Shown here: one piece after another, positions 50,879-63,558 of the stretch
How positions within the stretch are numbered: position 1 is the first letter of the stretch
How the letters are laid out: each line of letters starts with the position of its first letter
Source of the DNA: Daucus carota subsp. sativus
Lineage: Eukaryota > Streptophyta > Magnoliopsida > Apiales > Apiaceae
Length of the DNA: 64,000 nt
Assembly: GCF_001625215.2 (NCBI RefSeq)
Contig: NC_030385.2
Coordinates: 41,131,598-41,195,597, forward strand
Direction of reading: 5' to 3'
The notes under the pieces: model-generated
Database searches by the model: none
The model's input: the letters and a program-made list of their open reading frames with translations, nothing else
Told to the model about the DNA's origin: nothing
Position numbers and translations under genes: made by a program

Positions 50879-52401
50879 ATGAGCGAGAAAGAGACGCTAG
50901 TAGAAGCAGCTCTCCGTGTGTTGAACACAGCAGACCCAGTTGAAAAGGCAAAGCTTGGTGACGAAGTTGCTACAAAATGGCTCGAGGGTCTCATCATTCA
51001 TACTTATAATCCACATTCACAAGATTTAACTATCCCAGATCGTCCCGCGAGGCCGGACAAAGTGCGTTTTAGTTGTACACACTACCTGTTTGATGTTATG
51101 TCTCACTGAAATTCAAACTTACATTTGGTTGTTTTAAATATTTTAGGTGAAGCTAGTAGCTTCTGGACTTGTACCTAAGCTTGGGAAAGCTGGTAACTTG
51201 AAGAGTAGACAGGCTATTGTGCATAGTCTTGTTCATACTGAAAGCTGGGCTATTGATTTGTCTTGGGTACTCTTTTAATCCCACTCACACAGTCACGCAC
51301 GCTGATTTATCTAGTTGGTGATTTTGAAATAAATATATATGAGAAGGGAATTGAGAGTTGTATGTTAGAAGTAGCTACATTATGCGGTTGAGCTTATATA
51401 TCTACTTGTCGATTTGTATTGATGTCAGGGTCTTGATTTTTTATTTTTGTTATATGGTTGGTAGTTTGGATGTGTAAAAACTGTAATTTTCTTTGTCATT
51501 GGTGGATAATGTTGATGTGTGGTTTATTTTAGGATATAATTGCTCGCTTTGGTAAGCAAGAATCCATGCCAAGAGAATTCTTTACGGACTTTGTGAAGGT
51601 GGCACAGGACGAAGGTCGGCACTTCACTCTTCTTGCTGCGCGTCTTGAAGAACTAGGTTCTTTCTATGGAGCAATGCCAGCACATGATGGACTCTGGGAC
51701 TCTGCAATGGCTACTTCTAAAGACTTGCTGGCGCGTCTTGCCATTGAGCATTGTGTTCATGAGGTGAAATCAGTCATATATAATTATTTTAGTATAGAAT
51801 AACCTCTCCATGAATTGACTGGACTTATGCTTAGGTTTCAGATAAAAAGTGTAATTTTCACGAGTTTCATGTCTGGCCTATGTTGGTAACAAACAAGTAG
51901 AACTACACTATCATCAGATCATGTTTTGACAAGAACAACTTATCCTTGGGCTCCTGTATCTAATATCTTCTGTAAATGTAGGAATTTAGCTAACTCACTT
52001 ATAGAGTTATTGTGCAGGCTAGAGGTCTAGATGTGCTACCAACAACTATCTCTCGTTTCCGTAAAGGAGGTGATGACCAGACTGCTGATTTACTAGAGAA
52101 GGTGGTTTACCCTGAAGAGATCTCGCATTGTGCTGCCGGCGTGAAATGGTTCAAGTATATCTGCATGAGGTCAACTATTTTAGATTCTGTTGGTGACTTA
52201 ACAGTCTCTGCAGAAAGTGGCGTGCAAGAGACTGATAATAATATTGAAGAAAATGAAGTGATTAAGAAATTCCACGAGACTGTGAGGACATATTTTAGAG
52301 GGCCGCTGAAGCCGCCTTTTAACGAGGCAGCAAGGAAAGCTGCAGGTTTTGGCCCTCATTGGTATGAGCCCCTTGCCGTTAAGGATGTTAGTATAGAATA
52401 A
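50879..52401 (+). CDS. DUF455 family ferritin-like protein, 4 exons, 305 aa
   Basis: Biochemical role unknown; family DUF455 (PF04305), ferritin-like. The exons are 50879-51061, 51147-51266, 51533-51763 and 52018-52401. All junctions are GT-AG, and the 918 nt are in frame. Candidate metal ligands follow the diiron ferritin-like pattern: E93 (HTESW), E128 and H131 (DEGRH), E178 (HEARGLD), E212 and H215 (EEISH). This implies a four-helix diiron or similar metal site, an inference from spacing. Bacterial relatives are about 260 aa. The extra length here is the N-terminal 60 residues and an acidic insert (about 238-255, ETDNNIEENE) before a conserved C-terminal end (PPFNEAARKAAGF). I see no clear targeting peptide. 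It is divergent from the small-protein gene and convergent with GINT1. From memory, Arabidopsis has At1g06240 and At5g04520 in this family. Confidence 0.9.
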
Positions 52402-53332
52402 CAAATTGCACGATGTTCTTATGATTACTGGTCTCTAGTTGGTGAGCTTTTATAGAAGTTTCTCTTAATTTCATACTGCAATTAGTCTCTATAAATCTTT
52501 ATCTAGAAGCTCCAGTTACACCTAAATTTCCAGTCATCATGTCAAATATATGTAGATAAAAAATAATCGTATTTACTGAATTTCCGGTCGTTAGGCCAAA
52601 TATATATAGGTATAAAATTCAGATAAGCAGATAATAATATTAATGAAAAATGGTCTATCACGTGAATTTTAAAATTTTATTTGCAGCTCCTTGTAAATAT
52701 GTTAATGATGCAAAATTTAGAACAAAACCCCTAGTAAAAATGGATGACACGTAAATTATGTTTTCTTAAACACATGAACTATATTTTTTTATATTAAAAT
52801 CAGTTTTTGCAAAAGCAAGTCCTATCAAATTAAACAAGTGTGTTAAAAAAAATGGCCAATACTCATTATTCTTAAAATATCTGATTATATTTTAAAAAAA
52901 TTCATCAATTTATCGACTGATTAAAAATTTTCGAGTTTATAAATCTGGAGTCGGTAGTCCGGTACATCAATAGATGATGCTCTCTCTGATCTCGACAATT
53001 ATGCCAGAGTCCCTTGGTGAATTCACCTACCATTGCTACCAAATTAGGTCTGATGCTATATTTTGTTTCCCAAATATGATGCTATTTTTACTGGGACATT
53101 TCCTGAACCTTACAACCAAAGAATACAAAGAAAACAAATTCATAGGCCAAAGCCTAATTTTACATAAATAAAACAATCTTCACAACACAAGAATTTATCC
53201 CCTAAACAAAAACTCACAACAGTTACGGTGAATATCGAATCTTACAGAGATGATGCCACACTTGTATTTGCAAGTTTAGCATACAACACATGCTACATAC
53301 ATTTTAACTAATCTGTTGGAAGCCTTTTCTTG
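52402..53332. other. Intergenic DNA between convergent DUF455 and GINT1
   Basis: Holds both 3' UTRs. It is AT-rich with no recognisable element. A short duplicated phrase (TTTCCAGTCATCATGTCAAATATATG / TTTCCGGTCGTTAGGCCAAATATATA, split here as like-for-like blocks) lies at about 52530-52610. Confidence 0.5.
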
Positions 53333-56300
53333 TTACTTGTCCCAACCATCGATCCGTCGGTTGAAATGCGATTTCCGGTTTCTTAAACTCCCATACATTG
53401 CCTCAAATTTCTCAAGGCAATTGCTTCTCACCTTGTAATGAGCCTGTGTGTCTTTGCTGATGGCAACACTGGAAAGTTTTGATGTATCAAGAGTCATAGC
53501 CGGCCTAACATACTCCACAGTATCGAAAGCACTTGCATTTGCATACAAGTAATTCAGCAGCACGTCTTCGCAATTCAAGTACTTGTCTACAATCTCCCTC
53601 CCAGCCTTGGCTTTTTCACTCCAATACATGTTAAATGCCAACTCAGTGTCAATGAAAGCTGCACCTGTAAGAATCATGTTGTAACCTTTGTGACTTCTGG
53701 CATGTTTTTCACCTTGATACTTAAAATCCTTACCATCAACAAGTCGGGGGTAGAACCCCACGATACGGTCGGGGTGTTCACGCCAAACCTGGAAGCCTCG
53801 TTCCAAATCGTTACATTTCATAAGTATATCATCATCAAGTTCAAGAACTGCTCGCGTTTTTATCAGCGGGTCCATTTTAAACCGATTGTTTAATGAGTTG
53901 TTTGCCTCGATTCTAATCCTTACTGGTACGGCTGAGTTGAAATCAGAAAGATCAGGAGGAGTCCCTTTGTTCCAAACTACCACAATCTCACGAACAGAGG
54001 AACATCTAGAGTAATGCCAGATGTAAAGTTTTAAGTTCCACAACCGAGCTTCATAGGTCATCGTTAATAATGTGAACTGAGAATAGTGGCCATTTACAGG
54101 ATAAGGCTCTTGTGCACCATTTCCTCCAAATATATACTGAACCCCGGTGCACATTAGTGTAATTGCTAACACAGATATGAGAGCAAGAACAACTTTTCTG
54201 AGTAAGGTGTTTGGTTTCATCTTTCCATGGAGATACAAGCTTAATCTGTTAAAGCGGCAGTATAGTTGCCTCAGCTTAAAGGAATGCAAGGTTGACTTGA
54301 CCCGAGGGAAGGCATCATTTCTCTTTTCCAAATTTTGAGGACACCAGCTTATGGGTATTTTGCACTTCAAAGCACCAATAAGTGTCCCAATTAGCGTGAC
54401 AAGTGCAATAACAGCCAGAACTGATGTCAATCCAAGAAGAAAACGATACGTTGAATCTCCTGACGGAACTCGGTCTCCATCCATTATGCCAACCCATTCT
54501 CCAGAACTTAACTGCTGGACATCAAGGTGATGGTGACGGGCACCATTCCAAGCATTTCTGCCTTTACTTTGCTCTTCAAAACCTAGGGGGACTTCTACTT
54601 CTATAAAGTCAGTGGGCGTGAGTTTATCTATTCTGAACAGACGTAGCCGTTTCCCATATGTCCCACCACTGTCTTGACCAACGCGGTACAGACTTCCATT
54701 GTATATGAAAGGTCTTCCTCCATTCCGAGCCCCCATGAGAAATTTGGTGTCATAGGAAGGGTTCTTTCTATGTTGTTTCCAGGGACCAAGAGGTGAACTA
54801 CTATACCAGATTTCAAGTCGTCCATTATGTTTTGAGCCAATTCCTCCAATGGCAGAACCAAGAATCCAATACTTCCCATCATGCACAAAGAGGACAGAAT
54901 CAACAAGGGGTCTTCTCAACATAACCTTCTCCAGTGTCCATTCAAGAGGAAAATGTTCTGCACGATAAAGACAAAGCTCTCCGTTTTTACTGCTCTCAGG
55001 CATCATGTAGATCTGCAAGGCCCAACATAATAAAGGAAATTCACATACAGAACTGACACAAAAAAGGTAGTCTACAATATGTTAGGAGTTGTGAAGCCTA
55101 CGTTGTAATATTTTGAAACTCTTATTTAAGTAGGCTACCACTAGAAATGACTTTGATCATCTGAAATATACTGCAATAATAATATGTCCATGGCTACTTC
55201 ACAATATACTGGATTCTCCTATGTATCATCCAAGACAATAAATTTACTGAACAATAACAATGACAGAAAAACTCTGAGCTGGGATCCAGTTTTATAATAA
55301 CGAGCAGTTAAATATTTAGCACACTGACAAAATACATTAGATTATCAATTAATGTTTGGGATGCGGCATTCTTACTTGACCGTTGTAGTTGAATACATAC
55401 GGATAAGAGAGGTGCCAGTCCTCATCTAATGCAATGCCCAATTGTTGCCATGTTGCTCCCTTGTCCGTACTTCTCGCTACAGCTATATCTCCTTGCATTG
55501 TGATCGAATTCTTAGTTTCGAAAAACAGAAACAGGGTGTTTTCCTGAAATAAACGCAATTTCAATCGTATCTTTTGTTCCTTACTTGGCATATAGGTATG
55601 TTGGAAAGAATACATTATACATGTACAGAATATTAAAAATGTAACTACTGTCCTTTCTTTATGCCAAACAAGGGCATAAATGTTTTCTAACACTAACAAA
55701 TTCATTCTCTCTCTCCTTTTCTGAAGAGGAAATACTCGCGCAGTTATAATTTTCCTTCCCGCCTAAAAAGTTAATAATTTCATTGCCAGATCATTAAAAC
55801 ACAATTAGGATTGCTACCATACAAAGCAAAAGCTCTCCAAAGGATTTAATTTGCATAAGCATTATTTAGAACTTAGCTTGAAAAGACCACCACAAAGCAA
55901 AGGTTGCCCGGCAGATTTACTGAAAACAAATCATAGTAATAAAAAACGAGAATTCCGGGGATCAATTGTCTGACATTGACAGCAGAGACAGAAATATAGC
56001 ATCGTCATATTTATCTAAAGAGAATACCATAATATGCATCGTACACGAAGCACAAACTGAGAAGGGTCATTATTACCTGAACATAGAGAAAAGGGTCGGC
56101 AACAAAATTACTCGGAAAACCAGCATTCGAGACAGAAGCACAGGTAACAACTGGGTTAGCCACTGGCCACGCTGAACTCTCATTGTTCCACACATTCATC
56201 TGCAACCACATTCCCAGTTCACTTGTATTGATATAAGTCTCTAAACACTACATCACAATTATACCGGCCTTGTCCTTGATGCTCAACCCCGGTTTCTTTA

Positions 56301-57387
56301 AATAAGCAACAAAGACAGAATCCTAGCCAACTCCCGAACTAAGATATACAATTAATACAATTGCGCATTTATTCAACAAATAGTTTATTAGGATCGAAGA
56401 AATTAAAAGAACTCCCAAATCAAATCTTCAATAGACCACTGATCAGAACATACACAAATTCACAATAAAAAAATATCAAAAAATCTATATACAATTAGGA
56501 AACTGCTCGCGGGCCACAGTAGGACAGAGACTAATTATAAGTTGATCATTTTAAACCGATGAACAGTTAGAGAAAGGGTTACAACTAGGACATATCTTGC
56601 TTTCCGGTGCAGAAAATATAGCAGACTTGTGCTAAAAAACGTAGCAGTTTGCTAGAAAACGTTGCAAAAATATTCACCTATATCTACAAATCATAGTGTA
56701 ATGAACCCCTATTTCTTACACCACCTTCCGCTACATAATGTAACACAAGGTAAGTGCTTCCACCAGAAAATTAGCTTTAACATAAGTTACACCTCTCTAA
56801 TCTCAGACATTCACCCTACTCATAAATGGTGTAAAATCGGGTTGGAACTTGGAAGGAATTAGGCTAATAAGCTCCTATGGCCTATCCGACAATAGTTGTA
56901 CAACCAGCCCCAAGTATCAGAATCAGCATCAAACCTACATACCTTAATAAAACATAAACAACCATATGCATGCAAAAGAACTCATCCCAACACCAAAAAT
57001 CAAAAAACCAAACATCTTTCGAAATCGAAACCACTTCAAAATTCCATATCAACCAAGATCAAGAAGCAGGAAAAAAAATTCTGATGTTTATAAAGAAAAC
57101 ACACAAATCATGACCAATATGAGTAAAGATTAAAGGGGACTTACAGATTCAATGGGCTTAAGATGAAAAGGAGAATCACCATAAAAAACACCAATCGACC
57201 AAGAACCCTCACTGTCCACTTGACAGCCATTAGATGATAAACCCTTGTGCACATCAGGACTCAAACTCAACCATGCATAAACACTACTCACTGTAACCAG
57301 CACAATTCCCCAGGCAACCAAAAATCTAAAACTTGAAGACTTCACCATATAATATTTACACAATTGCCACCAACCCCACCTCCTCAT
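53333..57387 (-). CDS. GINT1: Glucosamine inositolphosphorylceramide transferase 1 (GT64), 4 exons, 737 aa
   Basis: Adds GlcN(Ac) to the glucuronic-acid-bearing inositol phosphorylceramide head group in the Golgi (known for Arabidopsis GINT1). The exons are 57387-57145, 56199-56077, 55543-55376 and 55012-53333. GT-AG junctions, 2214 nt in frame. The N-terminal region has a signal anchor (about 22-40). Residues about 60-365 resemble a beta-propeller, GH43/sialidase-like module (DPFLYV, ENTLFLFFE, GSKHNGRLEIWYS, GGRPF). Hydrophobic spans follow at about 368-393 and 450-470, then the GT64 catalytic domain (about 490-737) with the metal-binding DDD at 571-573 and a conserved C-terminal NCEDVLLNYL motif. 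Arabidopsis GINT1 is about 765 aa as I recall. The last exon alone encodes three quarters of the protein. It lies in the same orientation as VTE5 upstream. Confidence 0.92.
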
Positions 57388-58113
57388 TTTTCTCCGGCCA
57401 CCGGAAAATCAAGATTCTTTAATTTAATTTTTTTCACTCGAATTAAAGACAAGGCATAAAAGAACCCCCGAAAAAATCGCGTTACTATATACGAGTCTCT
57501 GGCGCTATATTGGGTGAAATTGTATTAGTAGTAAATATTGGATTTTTGGGACTTAAGCCTTGAATTACACAGACTACCCCAACTAGAATATGATGTGTCT
57601 GTATATTTAATATATTTGTGTGTAGGGAAATCTCGAATAAATTGTTTTGAGTTTATCTCAATGCTAAAAATTGAACACAAAGGTGGCAGAATGGGTGTTA
57701 AGATTGTGATGACAGCTCAGCAGAACTATGTTATGTTTTGTACATGTATATATGCGTGTAAATGCAAGTACATATGTTTATCATGTTTTGATTTGTGTCT
57801 TGGCCGCCGTGTGTTCGACTCTTCTAGACTGTGAAAATTCTTGAGGTGCATGTATTCAATTTGTGGAATTCTTTTTATTTGTTTATTTTTATTCAAAGGA
57901 ACCGTGAAATGTGAATATTGGGTAGGTCATGGGGCCTTGTACAATAATACTTTATATTAAATAGTCATTTTATAATAATAAAAATCATCATATTAATTAT
58001 TTACAAACAGAGTCGTAGGAAATGAAAATCGAAATTAATCAGTGGAGCTACCGTTTAATGATTAATCATATAATTGAAAATTAATGTCTTTAAGCAGATA
58101 TCTTAAAATTATA

Positions 58114-58334
58114 CTCCATCCGTCTTAACGTTCACTGTTTGCGTACATTTTGAGACTCATATAAAGTATAATTTTATAGTTCTATAATATTTTTATATTC
58201 ATTTTCTTGATGAAAATTTAAAAATCAAACTTTTATTCAGAATAAAAAAATTAAAAAATATTAGGGAATTATATTTTAAAAAAATCCTAAAAAGTGTGTT
58301 AAAAAGTAACGTTAATCCAACGGGACGAAAGGAG
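58114..58334. mobile_element. Stowaway-like MITE
   Basis: The ends CTCCATCCGTCTTAACGTTC and AACGTTAATCCAACGGGACG then AAAGGAG are imperfect inverted repeats flanked by TA (58112-58113, 58335-58336). About 221 bp, AT-rich, no ORF. Confidence 0.72.
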
Positions 58335-58849
58335 TACTATATAATATCAAATCTATCATCTTATTTCTTGAAAAAAAATATGTTATAGTCTGTCAGTTTA
58401 AAATATTATATCAGTATAATAGCTTGTAACATTAATGAGATTATTAGTTTTCAAGTCACCGATTTCAGAGATATTATTAAGTTTTTATATGATATGATCT
58501 CAACAAAGATAACGTTAAATTAGAGAAAATATTGTTAAAATAAGGGTCACCAACTCATGATGACTCCCTAGTAGCCAGTATACGTGTCCGGCTGCGCCAC
58601 TGTCGCGAAATCTCATGGGGTTTTCTTCTTTTTTACATGACAAGTGCACACTCGTCACACAGGTCACAGGCACTATACAAGTCTTTTTACCTATCCAATA
58701 ATTTCCGACTAAAGAATTATAATCAATTTCAAGATTTCATGTAACGACATTCAAAGTTCAAAGTAAAAAAAAAAGAAAGAAAACTTATCTCATATTAAAA
58801 TAATTGCGTAACACTTTAAAATATATTGCAAAATCTAACATAGTGCAAG

Positions 58850-59095
58850 CACGGATCTAGGGTGATATTTTCCGGGTATACCAAATAATTTTTTAAAAAA
58901 ATATTTGTATATTTTAAAATTTTCTATAATCTTCTAAAATTTAGGACGGCCAAAAAATGTCAGAGAAATATATCAAATTTTCTGTAACATCAAACAATTT
59001 TTTGAAAAGTAATTGTATACTTTCAAATTTTATGATTTTTTTTTTCATTTTCTAAAATTTAAAATAGTCAGAAAATGTCAACAAAAAAAAAGTAG
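58850..59095. repeat. Fragment of the CGGATCTAGG-type dispersed repeat
   Basis: Starts CACGGATCTAGGGTGATATT, close to the left end of the element at 18426. The body contains two similar units (AATTTTTTAAAAAAATATTT and AATTTTTTGAAAAGTAATTG, each followed by GTATA and CTAAAATTTA). No matching right TIR is clear. Confidence 0.45.
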
Positions 59096-59652
59096 GAGAG
59101 CATCTGTCTCATGCCTCTCACCGGATCCCCGTATTTACTTAAAAGCTTACTGCATTCGAAAGCGATTTCCGATAAACAAATGCTATATATAGATGTTTGC
59201 AATAAGCAACACAAATAATGTTTGCTCCAAAATCATAGAATCCTAAAATGTAAATGTAAATGTAAATTTAAGCTATCCATCATCTGTGTGTAGTTTAGAA
59301 GTATTACAGATGACTTGCAGTTGCAGACTTGCACTTCCATATGCTCCGCCACATTTTTTTTCTCCCTCCACTCATTTTACAGCTGCACTTCTAACTTAGA
59401 AAAACAGAACATTACCTCGAATTTCATTTTTGTAGTTCATGGTTCTCTTTTCTGTCATCCTGTCTTGTTATGGAAGCAATGATAAAGCCGACACCACGCA
59501 TGATATAGCGACACAAGTTCCCCCAAGAATGAACATCAGTACATAGAATAGCCTAAATCTGGGCTTTGATACAGACATCTAGTTGTGTAGGTAATCTCGC
59601 AGTACAAACAAATGTTACTATGACTCCGCAGTTTCTCTGTTGAAGAAGGCGA

Positions 59653-62283
59653 CTACTGAAAACTTAAATATGCCGCAATCATGCTTACTAAAGGAACAGA
59701 TAAGTTGTCATCCACTATCCCAGTAGTAGGCAAGGACTCAACTGCAGTTGCCAACAATGAAATAAAAGCAACTCTTTCGATAGTCCAGATCCAATCCAAC
59801 TGGAAGTAACCTCGGGCAGAAAAGTAGTACAGCATCCTGCATTTCAACCAAAGAGATGCATTTATTACAAGTAATGAAACGAACAATGGTTCAACACAAG
59901 TGACAAATCTACCCTTCAGACAAGGAATGAATTGACTATTTCATAAACCTGAACTTTTACTATACACCCGAGTAGGATATCAAATGGATACTCATTTTGG
60001 GAAGACAAGCATTTAATAAAATAAAAAATGGGAAACTCACCCAATAGACATCAAGAAACCAAAAACAAACATGGATATGCTACCAGCCCAACTCTTTTGC
60101 TGATTGTAAGGAATTTTCAAGTTCCCAAATCTTCTACCCATGATATCAGCAATACCTATAAAATTACCATGTTAGAATGAATTCAAAAGTACGATAAAGC
60201 TATTAATGTTGGATTGATGATAATATATTTACCATCCCCACCACACATCATTGCCAGTGAAATCACTCCAACAGGTGATTCACGCCAGAAAACAACAGCA
60301 CAAATAATCAAAATCAAGACATAACATAGAGGGCCTTTCAACAATTCCCTACAAAGAGAAATCAGTAAATAATTTAACTGATGCCTTAAAATAGCTTAAG
60401 AAAGTTGCTGGAAAAAAGATAAAGTTACGAATTTACTCTGGCTTTCCTTCTCGAGTAACAGATTTTATAAGTCCTTCATCCTTAGCATATGAGAGGCCGT
60501 TAACCACAAGCCTTGACAGATTTACAAGAGGAACTATAGAAGCAAAATATCGTGCTTCTGTTGAGGTGCTAATCTAGGATATAAAGGATCAGTCAAAGTA
60601 ATTAAAAAAACTCAAATAAATCAAGCTAAAGTATGAGGCTGATCGGATACCTGAAAATTGGCCACGAGGCCATGAAAAGAAAGCCAGAGAGTATATGTAC
60701 CAATTTTCTGCTGAATTTCTGACAAAGAGTTGTAGATAAAAAATAATCATACTCCAATTCACAAACTCTTTTATATACATATGGAAAAAAAAAAAAGAAG
60801 AAGAAAAACAATGTTGTACCACTAAATCAAGGTAAATAACGTAGGAGCTTAAGAGATACTGCCGAGCTCTACCCCGCCCGCATTATGAGCCTTTCATTTA
60901 AAAAGTCTTATATGGCTGGCATAAGTTTGCCCACTAAACAGGTTAAGAGTAATTAATCTGATAAATTTTCCTATATCATTACATGTTAGCTCGGTAAAAT
61001 ATATGTCTACTGATCACTCACACACCAGAAACGGGTGAATATTACTTAAAAATATTTTCAACTCCAATCATATAACCACCTCTCTAATCTCCAAAGAAGA
61101 TTTGAAGGGTTATACAAAAACCGTAAGCACTAAGCAGTTGTGAGGACATACTTCTCATTGAACAAGTTTTCAGATACAGTCTCCCAATTATACCAGTCCA
61201 TATGAGACAAATATCAATTCTCTGCCCAAACTATATGGTTAACTGTTAATAGGAACTACAAAGAATCAAGATCTGCAATGAATACTATAGCGGCGAACAT
61301 GTTTTTAATAATTTGAGCCATAAAAAGATAAAACAATTAATGATGTAACAGCAAAATTTAGCACATATATGAGGTCGCTGCAACAGCGCAATATCAGAAG
61401 AAGATTGTGCAACATAATCTCAGCACATACACAGTGTATGTTAAATGATCCTGTTACAAACTAATATAAGTACAATATTCTTTTCTAAATCTGAAATTAT
61501 CGTTTTAAGTTTCACTATGCGCCTTTTTTGGCCACAGTTTCATCAGTGTCTTTTTATACTTTGGCAGATCCAAACAGTGACCTACTGTGCAAAAACCAGC
61601 CTCATTCGTTCTTTCATCTCTCCCCAATTTATGCGATATAGATTAAACATGTAGTAATACTCTATCAGCAATGAATTTATTAAGAAATGCTATTTGAAAC
61701 AAAATAGTTGTACTATGCTCTTGATTTCCCACACCGAGATCTATTTTCTACAATCAAAAAGATAATCGCCAACCGAGATATATAAACATGCTCCTAAATA
61801 AAATTCGTTGCCCAAAAAACAAATCAAATACAATTACAACAACATTTAAGTGTGCCACACTCACCCACATTTGTGCATCCAAGTAATTAAAGTATCACAT
61901 ACACACATTATATCTTTTTTAAAAATCACTAGCTAATATTTCGAAACACGGAATAAAACAGAAAGAGAATATTAAGTTCACAGTAGAGATTGAAGCACGC
62001 ATTCGGTATTGACCTGCTGAATAATATTGCGCTGAGTGAGAGTATCGAAAGTTGCGACAAGCGCATACGCTCCGGTCATCACAGCCACCGCCGCGCCGGC
62101 GTCATGCAGAACCGCCGCGCCGGCGTCGGGAACAGCCGCAACTCGGAAGCCGCAAGGCAGCGGCGTAATGCGGCGGAGATTCACGGCGGGAGATAGAAAA
62201 GGAGAAGAAAAGCGGCGGTTGAGAAGTGAGAAGCTGGCGTTTGAGTGCGGAGACGGCAGGGGTAATATGGTAATTATGGCCAT
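59653..62283 (-). CDS. VTE5: Phytol kinase, chloroplastic (VTE5), 6 exons, 294 aa
   Basis: CTP-dependent kinase that phosphorylates phytol released from chlorophyll, feeding tocopherol and fatty-acid phytyl ester synthesis in plastid membranes. The exons are 62283-62014, 60718-60651, 60568-60437, 60348-60233, 60155-60041 and 59836-59653. All introns are GT-AG; 885 nt in frame. The first about 50 residues are rich in Ser, Arg and Pro and poor in acidic residues, as in a transit peptide. The rest has about six membrane spans with the family motifs SRKLVHILSG, TEARYF, CGGDG-IADIMGR and KSWAGSISM. The stretch VLHDAGAAVAV ... GAYALV ... IIQQ fits VTE5 better than farnesol kinase FOLK, from memory. 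The sequence ends AAYLSFQ, as in relatives. It is tandem with GINT1. Confidence 0.9.
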
Positions 62284-62529
62284 CTGCTGCTTATCTGCTT
62301 TGTGTTATACGGATGCACAACAGGAGAGACTGTGTGGTCTATTTATCGTTAAAGATGACCGTCTGGAGTGAAACACGCAGGGTACGTACCTTAATATTCA
62401 AGGACAGCGGGGTAAGCCTATTAGTAGTACTACTACTTATTTTCAATCTTGTCTCGTTTATTTTGGAGTTCTAGTAGTGCTCATTTTCGATCTTGTCTCG
62501 GTTATTTTAGAGTAGTTTGATCACTTATT

Positions 62530-62965
62530 TTAGAGTAGTTGAATGAGTACAAAATTTTGTACGAAATAATATAATGACTAATATAAATAAATGTTTTAAT
62601 TCATGCTATTAAATTATTAATGTATATATAAAAGACGGACTAGAATAATGTTATATCCACAAAATTAGATACAAAATTTTACACAAAATTACATGATAAT
62701 TGAGAGATGTAGAGATGTAGATGTTTTAATTGGTGTTATTAATACATACAGAGGACGAATAGAATAGTGGTACATCCACAAATTTGGATACAATTTTTTT
62801 GCATAAAATAACATAATAATTGAATTGAGATGTTTTAATAATCAATGCTATTAATACATATACAGGGCGAGTAGTGGTACATCCACAAAAATAAATACAA
62901 AAATTTGCACAAAATGACATGATAATTGATATGTAATTTATTAATTGGTGCTATTAATATATATA
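62530..62965. repeat. Tandem repeat, period about 107-120 bp, 3-4 units
   Basis: Each unit contains GTTTTAATT-like, TGCTATTAAT, TACATCCACAAA and CACAAAATNACATGATAATT words. The anchor ATCCACAAA recurs near 62655, 62774 and 62881. The units are diverged but ordered. Confidence 0.7.
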
Positions 62966-62968
62966 CAA

Positions 62969-63402
62969 GGGTGTATTGGATTGGGATTTTAAAGCATTTT
63001 TTTTCATTCATAAAATCCGAGCGTATTCGATTGGGATTGCTTGAAATCTATTAAAATCTTCGGGTATTTAATTGGGATTTTAAATTATGTTACAAAATCT
63101 AATAGTATTCAATCAAAATTTTAAATTATACTTTAAAATTCGATGATATTTAATTGTGATTGTTTAAAATCTATTAAAACCTGATGGTATTCAAATGTTG
63201 ATGATTTTTTTTCGATTTCACAAAATAATGAATTTTGTGGCATTCTTGAGTATATATTAAGTTATTTGAAATCTTATCAATATCCAATGAAATTATGAAG
63301 CATTGTGCTTAAATCTTATCAACTCTACGATATTTTATTAAAAATCCGCATAAAATCAAAATTACGTACAATTCAATTAAATTTATAGATTAAAAACAAT
63401 CC
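62969..63402. mobile_element. MITE with GGGTGTATTGGATTGGGATT start, truncated copy 2
   Basis: It is colinear with 16287-16738 from the left TIR (GGGTGTATTGGATTGGGAT) through the subterminal repeats to TAAAAACAAT. The last 30 or so bases, including the right TIR, are missing and unrelated DNA (CCATGATCATG) follows. Confidence 0.72.
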
Positions 63403-63558
63403 ATGATCATGTACACAGTTTGTGTAATGATGTGAGTCTAATCTATGTAATCATCCGTCTATTTCAGACTTAGTCGATGACAAACTACACACAAAATTTC
63501 TTCACTGTACATCTGTTCCTGCTTGCACCTACAAATTTATGTACACGACACACATACA

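Larger units (their letters stand above)
57388..59652. other. Intergenic DNA between GINT1 and VTE5
   Basis: The left part is the GINT1 promoter; a TATATAGT-type box on the minus strand lies near 57487, about 100 bp before the ATG. The right part includes the VTE5 3' UTR. Between them are a Stowaway-like MITE and a repeat fragment. An open frame at 57538-57834 has no family features. Confidence 0.5.
62284..63558. other. Intergenic DNA between VTE5 and the receptor-kinase gene
   Basis: The VTE5 promoter is presumably within 62284-62530. The remainder is a tandem repeat and a truncated MITE. No gene is seen. Confidence 0.5.

Noticed and set aside
54424..54606. Plus-strand frames inside GINT1
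   Set aside because: Shadows of the long minus-strand GINT1 exon, which has strong family identity.
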